The translations under genes were made by a program, and so were the position numbers. Shown here piece after piece: positions 15,972 to 21,138 of a stretch of 64,000 nt of DNA (the stretch's first letter is position 1; every line of letters starts with the position of its first letter). This stretch comes from a virus: IMG/VR virus record IMGVR_UViG_3300021559_000009, positions 1-64,000 of that record; one strand, written 5' to 3'. The notes beneath the pieces were generated by a model. It did not search any database. It had not been told where the DNA came from and saw only the letters and a program-made list of their open reading frames with translations.

Positions 15972-15994
15972 CGCTCGCTTTTGGGGACGAGCGA

Positions 15995-16029
15995 TGTAGT
16001 CAATAGCACTACAGAGGGGGAGGCGTCAA
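15995..16029 (-). promoter_or_regulatory. Promoter with palindromic operator (copy A)
   Basis: The minus strand has TTGACG (16024-16029), 18 bases and TATTGA (16000-16005). The -10 lies within TGTAGT-N7-ACTACA (15995-16013), the same palindrome as at 11328 and 18077. The transcript would run into the terminator hairpin and then the RHH gene. The RHH protein itself is an obvious candidate to bind these sites. Confidence 0.6.
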
Positions 16030-16440
16030 GGGCTCCTTGGCGAGAGCGCGAATGGCGGTGGCAATCTCGATACGCTCCATTGATGGTGAAACTCCTATCG
16101 ACAGCAGCGATTCTCCGTCTGCCAACTTCGCGCACCGCTCGATCGTCGCGGCTTCGACATCTCGTCGAACAGCGTCGAGACATTCTACGCTCATGGTGGT
16201 GTCCTCCAGCTCCCGCACGTGGGCTTCGGCTCCCTCAGCGCGCACTTGAAACGCGCGGATGAGCGAGCTTTGCGTCACAAAGTCGGACTTGCACCTCTCA
16301 ATCTCCTGTGCCTGTGCGGTGAGGGCAATCACCATGTCAGCGATCAATTCCCACATATCGCCCGGCATGTATGATCGGTTCGCCTCGTGCAAATCAACCT
16401 CATGATTTGCATGCGCGATCAATTCTGCGGTGTCGGTCAT
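16009..16440 (-). CDS. MTDTAELIA-family coiled-coil protein
   Basis: The 143-aa product starts MTDTAELIAHANHEV, then has an ALTAQAQEIERCKSDF coiled coil and a C-terminal helix pair (ATIERCAKLADGE, MERIEIATAIRALAKE). GGAGAGACGG precedes ATG 16440. Relatives in this window are at 16437, 16844 and 27580; they share the TAELIAR opening and the AQAQEIER motif. Proteins like this are frequent and uncharacterised in alphaproteobacterial phages. Confidence 0.65.
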   Translation of the reverse strand: MTDTAELIAHANHEVDLHEANRSYMPGDMWELIADMVIALTAQAQEIERCKSDFVTQSSLIRAFQVRAEGAEAHVRELEDTTMSVECLDAVRRDVEAATIERCAKLADGESLLSIGVSPSMERIEIATAIRALAKEPLTPPPL

Positions 16441-16703
16441 CCGTCTCTCCCGATGAGAGCGTTTTGAAGCTTGCCGATTTTGGCGACGTGCCGGTCTATC
16501 GTTTGCGCGTCATCCTCAATGCGATTGCGGGCCGCCGTCAATGCAGTTTTAAGCCGCTCGATCTCCTGCGCTTGCGCGGCGAGAGCAGCAACGGCTTCCT
16601 CAGCCAATGAGGACCACGGAGCGCGGTGCCCATTTTGATCAGGCATCGCTATGTACTTAAGCCGCGCGATCAGTTCTACGTGGTCAGTGATGCGGTCAAG
16701 CAT
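16437..16703 (-). CDS. MTDTAELIA-family coiled-coil protein, 88 aa
   Basis: The product starts MLDRITDHVELIARLKYIAM and contains LAAQAQEIERLKTAL, the signature shared with the 16009 and 27580 genes. The rest is one long amphipathic helix (ARNRIEDDAQTIDRHVAKIG). It overlaps its downstream neighbour by four bases. Probably a small oligomer; role unknown. Confidence 0.6.
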   Translation of the reverse strand: MLDRITDHVELIARLKYIAMPDQNGHRAPWSSLAEEAVAALAAQAQEIERLKTALTAARNRIEDDAQTIDRHVAKIGKLQNALIGRDG

Positions 16704-16851
16704 GAAAACTTCCCCAATATTTCTCGATCTTGGCGCCCAAAGAAAAAGCCGCCAAGCCGACCTGAATTACGTTCGTAGGAAAAGGTAGTGTCACGCCAAC
16801 TACGATCACGACTATGAGCAGCGGAATCCAGAACTTGTCGCGGTCAAACAT
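16696..16851 (-). CDS. Small membrane protein, 51 aa
   Basis: ATG 16851 is preceded by GGAGATGATT. The product starts MFDRDKFWIPLLIVVIVVGV and has one clear membrane helix (residues 8-24), then a second moderately hydrophobic segment (VIQVGLAAFSLG), ending in a charged, Trp-containing tail. Its stop overlaps the start of the next gene and its start overlaps the mini-gene upstream. It might be a holin-like or anchoring protein. Confidence 0.55.
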   Translation of the reverse strand: MFDRDKFWIPLLIVVIVVGVTLPFPTNVIQVGLAAFSLGAKIEKYWGSFHA

Positions 16852-16897
16852 AATCATCTCCATTCGTCCGCGCGATCAGTTCTGCGGTGCCGATCAT
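16844..16897 (-). CDS. 17-aa remnant of the MTDTAELIA family
   Basis: ATG 16897 overlaps the stop of the J-domain gene (ATGA) and opens MIGTAELIARTNGDDYV, ending on a TGA that overlaps the next start. Its first ten residues match the opening of the 16009 and 27580 proteins, but no coiled coil follows. It looks like a truncated copy whose start region was kept, perhaps only to couple translation. Confidence 0.4.
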   Translation of the reverse strand: MIGTAELIARTNGDDYV

Positions 16898-17595
16898 CGT
16901 GTCCCCCCATCGCTTCGCGTCGCTCCGCGATAAAAGCGCGCTTGCGCCGAATTTACGCCTTCCATGACCGCCGCCATGCGCTCCAAGTCGAGGTCTCTGT
17001 CGGGAGCGAACTCGTAGCCGTCGAGCAGCGCGATCGCATCGCGATAAGCAGCAATCTGCGCGTCGATGGCGGCGAGCGGCTGCGCGGTGGAAGCGGCCTG
17101 CATTTTTAAAACTTGGCGCAGCAGCGGGTTGGCGAAGCGCTTGGCCTTGAGTCGCGCTTCCACCTGTTCGAGCTTCAGCCTGGCGCGCTCAATCGGGCGC
17201 TTGGCTGCTTCGAACTTGGCGATCTCCTTGGCGAAGGCTTCGCGCGCAAGAGCGACGAGGTTCATGGTGAGCGGATCGGTGGCGCCGAAGCGCACGTGCT
17301 GCTCCACCACAGAAGCAAAGAAACCAACGCAGATCGATACCGCCTTGGAAAGAGAGTTGTCGGCGGCGCTTTCGTCGATCGTACCATCTTGGTCGAAGCG
17401 CGCGCGTTTCGCGGGATCGGCGAGGACGAGGTGCGCGCGGGAAAGACGAGAAAACGCCTCGGCGCTGCCGCCGGCATCGGGGTGGAGACGCTTGGCGCGA
17501 GAGCGGTAGGCTGCTCGCACACTGGCAGTGGAAGCCGTCTTGTCCACGCCTAAGATTTGGTAGGGGTCGAAGGTCAAGCCATTAACTCCCGCCAT
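16894..17595 (-). CDS. J-domain (DnaJ-like) protein
   Basis: The 233-aa protein opens with a J domain: DPYQILGVDKTASTASVRAA, then RAKRLHPDAGG with the HPD loop at residues 38-40, and LSRAHLVLADPAKRARFD. It lacks the Gly-rich and zinc parts of DnaJ. The rest is a long helical region of unknown fold. It would stimulate the host Hsp70 (DnaK), perhaps for replication or head assembly. I chose ATG 17595; a TTG at 17577 that overlaps the upstream stop is the alternative start. Confidence 0.85.
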   Translation of the reverse strand: MAGVNGLTFDPYQILGVDKTASTASVRAAYRSRAKRLHPDAGGSAEAFSRLSRAHLVLADPAKRARFDQDGTIDESAADNSLSKAVSICVGFFASVVEQHVRFGATDPLTMNLVALAREAFAKEIAKFEAAKRPIERARLKLEQVEARLKAKRFANPLLRQVLKMQAASTAQPLAAIDAQIAAYRDAIALLDGYEFAPDRDLDLERMAAVMEGVNSAQARFYRGATRSDGGTR

Positions 17596-18026
17596 ACTTT
17601 TTCGCACCACTTTGCATCAGCAAGCGCGTTGTGCTCGCTGCCATCTTGCTTATTGAACCGTGGATTTCCTAGGCTATCGGCAAGCTGTTTAACGTCACGA
17701 CAGTACTTGGGCCATCCTTTTGGAAGATCGATCATGCGCCCAAAAAGCTGGCATAGAACAACCCAATCGTAATCAGCGTAATAAGCCCAAATCTCTGGCT
17801 TCTCGCCCATGAACGCGATCAATTCCCGCGCAATTACGAAGCGGGATTTCTCAGGTCCAGACAAGTGAGGCAACACATTGTCGCGCAGCCAGTCCGTCGA
17901 GCACTTCTCGCGGGCAAAATCGGTTTCAGCGTAATAAGTGCGCCCATCCTCGGCAACCACGCCGATCGAGATGAGGTCGATGGTGCGACCATCCTCGTTA
18001 AATTCAGTATCGAACCAAAAACGCAT
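17574..18026 (-). CDS. Rv2179c-like 3'-5' exoribonuclease
   Basis: The 150-aa protein has the DEDD exonuclease pattern: FWFDTEFNEDG (acidic pair Asp 6 and Glu 8), IDLISIGVVAEDGRTYYAE, a central AYYADYDWVVLCQLFG with Asp, and EHNALADAKWCEKVW at the end. The FDTEFxEDGxxIDLISIG opening is typical of the small exoribonucleases related to mycobacterial Rv2179c. It would degrade RNA, host or phage. It is the first gene downstream of an operator at 18077. Confidence 0.85.
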   Translation of the reverse strand: MRFWFDTEFNEDGRTIDLISIGVVAEDGRTYYAETDFAREKCSTDWLRDNVLPHLSGPEKSRFVIARELIAFMGEKPEIWAYYADYDWVVLCQLFGRMIDLPKGWPKYCRDVKQLADSLGNPRFNKQDGSEHNALADAKWCEKVWRELMA

Positions 18027-18076
18027 GCTCTACTCCATCGCGATCCAAAAGAGAAGGCGGTTGATAGCACGGGGAG

Positions 18077-18095
18077 TGTAGTCAGTACAACTACA
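18077..18095 (-). promoter_or_regulatory. Palindromic operator (copy B)
   Basis: TGTAGT-CAGTACA-ACTACA is the third copy of the same 19-bp palindrome; it lies 50 bases before the exoribonuclease start. A TACTGA at 18082-18087 on the minus strand falls where copy A has its -10, but no good -35 is seen. It probably controls the leftward operon. Confidence 0.55.
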
Positions 18096-18605
18096 ATCTG
18101 AAAAAATTTTTTATGGTTTTTAGGATTTACGGTGGGGGGAATGCATGGGGAGGACAAAATCCTCACTCGGCAGAACCCATCGTGCCGTCGGTTGTAAAAA
18201 AGTGTTGTCTCGCGCGGTTGTTGCAACTCGATTTACCCTTGCAAGTAGAAAGCATCATGTTACCCGCAATTAGCGATTTCAGCGCGCCGAGCGCTCGCAG
18301 CCGTTTGATATCTCGTGATAGTTCGTGATAGTTGCAAAAGCTTCCTCAACAAAATCAAGCGGTTACAAGGCGCTTAGCTTTGCGGTACCTTCGCACAGTC
18401 TTGTAAGGCCGTAAAGAATTGACGCGGCATTATGTCGCAAATTGGTCGAAAAAGCTCGCCAATGCGCCAGGCGCACGGTACGCGAATCACGATGCGACGA
18501 AATTTGATCACGGAAGCGCGAATCGAATGCGAGGAGTATGGTCCTAAAAACCTAGCTGACTGCGCTCCCGTGTGCCGTGCTAGACCTGCTTTCGAACAAG
18601 CCGTT
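18096..18605. other. Intergenic control region, no confident gene
   Basis: This stretch between the divergent exoribonuclease and HTH genes has an A6T6 tract (18101-18112), a direct repeat of TCGTGATAGT at about 18311-18330, and GC-rich imperfect palindromes near 18282 (GCGCGCCGAGCGCTCGC). Reading frames from 18113 and 18432 on the plus strand are open but have no ribosome site and poor protein character. It probably holds early promoters and operators that I cannot place exactly. Confidence 0.4.
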
Positions 18606-18872
18606 ATGTGTCTTGTGCCATGGACTAATTCACGTGCGCCTGGTCACCGCAAGTTTCCTGGTGTGCATCGTTGCTTGGTCGATCTATTCGCCGGCCGCGC
18701 CCAATACGGCGCTATTCAAGGGTGGCGCTTTGGGCGCCGCAATCCTCCCGATTGGGCGATCGACATGCTTGCGCAGCGCCTCGAAGACGAAGCCTCACAG
18801 CGCCTCGCCGCGGCCCGTCTGTTGCGCGAATCAAAAAAGCCGGCCCCAACCAGGACCGGCTTGAAAAAGTGA
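18606..18872 (+). CDS. HTH-like protein, 88 aa
   Basis: The C-terminal part (GVHRCLVDLFAGRAQYGAIQ, then WRFGRRNPPDWAIDMLAQ) looks like a small HTH domain found in many alphaproteobacterial phage and prophage proteins. I start it at ATG 18606 (MCLVPWTN); the frame stays open up to an ATG at 18432, and neither has a clear ribosome site. The last 13 codons are made of the terminator hairpin of the convergent unit. It faces away from the leftward operon and may be its regulator. Confidence 0.5.
   Translation: MCLVPWTNSRAPGHRKFPGVHRCLVDLFAGRAQYGAIQGWRFGRRNPPDWAIDMLAQRLEDEASQRLAAARLLRESKKPAPTRTGLKK
18833..18862 (-). terminator. Cassette terminator 1 (AAGCCGG/CCGGCTT)
   Basis: Minus strand: AAGCCGG, a 12-base loop, then CCGGCTTTTTT. 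It ends the cassette of the 94-aa gene at 18884. The same stem recurs at 19246-19275 and 20044-20073. It lies inside the 3' end of the convergent plus-strand HTH gene. Confidence 0.8.
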
Positions 18873-18883
18873 TAGGCGAGGCT

Positions 18884-19168
18884 CTAATCAGCATCGAGCT
18901 CGTCACCGGTATCAGGATCTACATCATACAAATCCCTGATGTGCGCTCGCGCTTCGGCCAAGGTGTCAAATGGGCCACTCCAATCGGTGCAATCCATATA
19001 ACCGGGCGCAGACAAGCGGCACCAAAACTTACCGCGAACGTGCTCAATTTCGTCGCCCTCATCCAAATCAGCCGCATAGATCGGATGCGGGAACGATTCG
19101 CTTTCCCCGTTCTCATGCGTCACCACGTCAAATGGCTCGTTAGTGTAAAACGGAACCATAAAAGCCAT
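18884..19168 (-). CDS. Cassette gene 1, acidic 94-aa protein
   Basis: The product starts MAFMVPFYTNEPFDVVTHEN and is strongly acidic, ending DVDPDTGDELDAD. A central FWCRLSAPGYMDCTDWSGPF and a helix (LAEARAHIRDLYD) are visible. ATG 19168 has the shared GGGAGGGTTAC leader. It has its own promoter (19210-19238) and terminator (18833-18862). An acidic, single-gene early protein could be a DNA mimic, but this is only a guess. Confidence 0.65.
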   Translation of the reverse strand: MAFMVPFYTNEPFDVVTHENGESESFPHPIYAADLDEGDEIEHVRGKFWCRLSAPGYMDCTDWSGPFDTLAEARAHIRDLYDVDPDTGDELDAD

Positions 19169-19183
19169 GTAACCCTCCCATTA

Positions 19184-19243
19184 AGCGACACCACGTCGCC
19201 ACAGCCTCTTATGTACTCCCTAAATATCACCCTGTCAAGCGAA
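19184..19243 (-). repeat. 60-bp leader/promoter repeat, copy 1
   Basis: These 60 bases are identical to 19481-19540. They contain a -35 TTGACA, a 17-base spacer, TACATA and, in the mRNA leader, a GCGAC-ACCAC-GTCGC hairpin. The similarity continues with few changes to the GGGAGGGTTAC ribosome site and start codon. Confidence 0.9.
19210..19238 (-). promoter_or_regulatory. Cassette promoter D
   Basis: Minus strand: TTGACA (19233-19238), 17-base spacer ending TTTAGGGAG, TACATA (19210-19215). It starts right after the terminator of the upstream cassette and reads into the 94-aa gene. Confidence 0.75.
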
Positions 19244-19245
19244 TC

Positions 19246-19275
19246 AAAAAAGCCGGCCCCGACTAGGACCGGCTT
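19246..19275 (-). terminator. Cassette terminator 2 (AAGCCGG/CCGGCTT)
   Basis: Minus strand: AAGCCGG, 12-base loop with TCCTAGTCGGGG, then CCGGCTTTTTT. It closes the cassette of the 55-aa gene and touches the next promoter, with only seven bases between the T-run and TTGACA. Confidence 0.8.
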
Positions 19276-19297
19276 GAAAAAGTGACAGGCGAGGCTG

Positions 19298-19465
19298 CTA
19301 CGAAGCTATTTCAGCCTCTTCACGCCACACTTTCGCCCATTCTGAATAAGGATAGCCCGGTTTATCCTTTTGAGCTTCACACCATTCAGCACGCCGCAAA
19401 CAAAGCTCTTTCGTACGGTGTTCTATGCCGCCTATTTGATAACCAAAATCAGATTGACGGTTCAT
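19298..19465 (-). CDS. Cassette gene 2, 55-aa protein
   Basis: ATG 19465 has a perfect AAGGGAGGG ribosome site. The product starts MNRQSDFGYQIGGIEHRTKE and has a Trp/Glu/Lys-rich helical second half (LRRAEWCEAQKDKPGYPYSE). It is flanked by promoter E and terminator 2, so it is a complete one-gene unit. No family recognised. Confidence 0.65.
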   Translation of the reverse strand: MNRQSDFGYQIGGIEHRTKELCLRRAEWCEAQKDKPGYPYSEWAKVWREEAEIAS

Positions 19466-19480
19466 GTAACCCTCCCTTAA

Positions 19481-19540
19481 AGCGACACCACGTCGCCACA
19501 GCCTCTTATGTACTCCCTAAATATCACCCTGTCAAGCGAA
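19481..19540 (-). repeat. 60-bp leader/promoter repeat, copy 2
   Basis: Identical over 60 bases to 19184-19243, including promoter boxes and leader hairpin. Copying of the whole control segment in front of unrelated genes explains the cassette layout. Confidence 0.9.
19507..19535 (-). promoter_or_regulatory. Cassette promoter E
   Basis: Minus strand: TTGACA (19530-19535), 17-base spacer, TACATA (19507-19512). It drives the 55-aa gene and is identical to promoter D. Confidence 0.75.
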
Positions 19541-19590
19541 GCCGCTATATATCACGCCCATGTCCTCCAATCGTAAGCCGCAATTCGAGA

Positions 19591-19779
19591 CTAGGTGCCC
19601 CACACGCCAATAAAATGCGAGACGTTCCCGTTTTCGATCCAAATCGCGACGCGCCCGAAGCTCGCCAGCATCCTTCCCGCCTTCTCCAGCGTGACCGCCA
19701 AGTTCCAGATGCAAACGTCTCGCGGACAAGGCAAGCGCGCGATCTCGAGTCCGTCACGCATGATTCGAAGCTTGTGCAT
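19591..19779 (-). CDS. Small protein, 62 aa
   Basis: ATG 19779 has a strong GGGGAGGATTGAAC ribosome site. The product starts MHKLRIMRDGLEIARLPCPR and has a helix (NLAVTLEKAGRMLASFG) followed by a beta strand pair (RVAIWIENGNVSHFIGVWG). It follows the 81-aa gene by two bases and so shares its transcript. Function unknown. Confidence 0.6.
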   Translation of the reverse strand: MHKLRIMRDGLEIARLPCPRDVCIWNLAVTLEKAGRMLASFGRVAIWIENGNVSHFIGVWGT

Positions 19780-19781
19780 GT

Positions 19782-20027
19782 TCAATCCTCCCCACCAAAA
19801 GACAATCGGTAAGCCGCAGCAACACCTTCACGGTTGGCGCCAGCCTTAACCATGGCCAAGGCCGCCGCTTTCGCATAGATTTTGTTTTTTCGAGCTATAC
19901 GATTCAAGATACCCATGTAAGCGCCGTAGTGGTGCTTAGTAGCAGCCGGCGCAGCTTCAAGCGCCGCAATCGCCGGCCGTAAATCGTTGGCCAGTTCAGC
20001 GATTAACTTGGTGATTTCCGCATCCAT
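19782..20027 (-). CDS. Small helical protein, 81 aa
   Basis: The product starts MDAEITKLIAELANDLRPAI and is mostly helical with an Ala-rich middle and a basic segment (ILNRIARKNKIYAKAAALAM). ATG 20027 follows the same AAGGGAGGGTTAC leader as the cassette genes, but here a terminator hairpin stands where the promoter would be, so expression needs read-through from the gene upstream. Confidence 0.6.
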   Translation of the reverse strand: MDAEITKLIAELANDLRPAIAALEAAPAATKHHYGAYMGILNRIARKNKIYAKAAALAMVKAGANREGVAAAYRLSFGGED

Positions 20028-20043
20028 GTCGTAACCCTCCCTT

Positions 20044-20073
20044 AAAAAGCCGGCCGCACGTCGCGACCGGCTT
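20044..20073 (-). terminator. Cassette terminator 3 between two genes
   Basis: Minus strand: AAGCCGG, a loop with a CGCG core, CCGGCTTTTT. It ends the 163-aa gene, and the ribosome site of the next gene starts directly after the T-run. This terminator-then-ribosome-site order repeats what is seen before the RHH gene at 15904. Confidence 0.75.
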
Positions 20074-20101
20074 GTTATATATGCGGACCATGCCACCCTC
20101 C

Positions 20102-20593
20102 TCACAACCACTTGTGCTTAAGCGCGTAACCAGCGCCACCAAACCACTCGCGACCGGGCTTAGTCCAATCGGGTGGCTCCTTCTTGCCCCCTTGGTGCCA
20201 ATAGAACTTATCCGCCTCATAGATAGCCTTGCGAAGCGCATTAGCAGCCTCGCCAGTGCCCTCCGACGCCTCTTTGCCCCACAGCGCATAGCCGAGCGAA
20301 TGAACAATGTGGAAGCCCATATCCATCCCGCAACCGCCGACCACAAGCCCATCGCGCTTGGCCCGCCGATAACCGAGCACAAGCCCAGCCGCATGGTTAG
20401 GATGGAGATCGATCGGCCTATCGTTCTCGCACTTGAGCACCACAAGGCGAATATGCCGGCACATGCCCGACCGCGACACGTGGTCAAGGATCGTGTGCAC
20501 CGTGTCTCCAGGCTTAAGCCATTTGCGCAACAACTCGCGCGCCTCTGTAACTTCCGGCTTCTCTTTCTTGCTTCTATTCGGATGATTTAGCAT
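20102..20593 (-). CDS. Conserved phage protein with SRSGM motif
   Basis: The 163-aa product contains LKPGDTVHTILDHVSRSGMC, an I-x-L-VV strand, VVGGCGMDMGFHIVHSLGYA and a basic C-terminus with HQGGKKEPPDWTKPGREWF. This pattern is familiar from an uncharacterised family in phages and bacteria. Promoter F and terminator 3 flank it. Its conserved Gly, Ser, His and Cys residues suggest an enzyme or metal site, but no reaction is known to me. Confidence 0.7.
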   Translation of the reverse strand: MLNHPNRSKKEKPEVTEARELLRKWLKPGDTVHTILDHVSRSGMCRHIRLVVLKCENDRPIDLHPNHAAGLVLGYRRAKRDGLVVGGCGMDMGFHIVHSLGYALWGKEASEGTGEAANALRKAIYEADKFYWHQGGKKEPPDWTKPGREWFGGAGYALKHKWL

Positions 20594-20658
20594 CTAAAAC
20601 ACTCCGCCCCTGCTGAGCCCTTGTCGAAGGATTGGCCGCGAGGCGCCGGCACGCTCTT

Positions 20659-20687
20659 TATGTACTCCCTAAATTATTGGGTGTCAA
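20659..20687 (-). promoter_or_regulatory. Cassette promoter F
   Basis: Minus strand: TTGACA (20682-20687), 17-base spacer ending TTTAGGGAG, TACATA (20659-20664). It matches promoters D and E in the boxes and the second half of the spacer but not elsewhere. It lies within the last codons of the 57-aa gene. Confidence 0.75.
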
Positions 20688-20847
20688 CTCCGTCCTCAAA
20701 AATTTCAACCCGTATTGAGTCTCTTTCATCTAACGTCTTGATCCAATTAACGATTTTTTCCGCCGCTTGACGCGTATTAGTCCGGACCGTCTTTAGATGA
20801 TAACGCGTTCTTCCACTCCAGATTCTAATCACGACTACGTAGCGCAT
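20674..20847 (-). CDS. Small basic protein, 57 aa
   Basis: ATG 20847 is preceded by GGAGAGAGTAA. The product starts MRYVVVIRIWSGRTRYHLKT: two beta strands, a helix (RQAAEKIVNWIKTLDER) and a final strand (SIRVEIFEDG), a compact alpha/beta arrangement. It is the first leftward gene next to the origin-like region. Its 3' end carries promoter F. Confidence 0.6.
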   Translation of the reverse strand: MRYVVVIRIWSGRTRYHLKTVRTNTRQAAEKIVNWIKTLDERDSIRVEIFEDGVDTQ

Positions 20848-20865
20848 TTACTCTCTCCACTTTTT

Positions 20866-21108
20866 GTTGCACCTGTTTTGGGTGTGTGGCGCCCCCATGT
20901 TGCACCTGTTCTTTAATGATTTCAACGCTGTGGCACCTGTTGCACGTTCTACCATAGAGCCCTTATAGAATCTTATATAATATGTAGTATATAATTATGT
21001 ACTCTATAAATATATATCTCTATATTCCATTACATTATTATAGAAAAGGCAAAACAGGTGAAACAGGTGCCACAACGATGAAATCACTACCGAATTTCTG
21101 TTGCACCT
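20866..21108. other. Probable replication origin: iterons and AT-rich core
   Basis: The 112 bases at 20946-21057 are strikingly AT-rich (TATATAA and TATA runs) and are flanked by an inverted repeat of 29 bases with 26 matches: 20917-20945 and 21058-21086. Its core is GTGGCACCTGTT. Further iterons of (G)TTGCACCTGTT lie at 20866, 20899 and 21100, and a partial one at 21053. The region adjoins the primase-helicase gene. Iterons plus a melting core next to the replication gene is the usual sign of an origin; no initiator other than the primase was found. Confidence 0.7.
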
Positions 21109-21138
21109 CCCCCATGGTACCCGCAACACCCGCAACAC

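Noticed and set aside
18113-18328. 71-codon plus-strand frame in the control region
   Set aside because: No ribosome site and no protein-like pattern; it starts in an A/T tract and ends in direct repeats that look regulatory.
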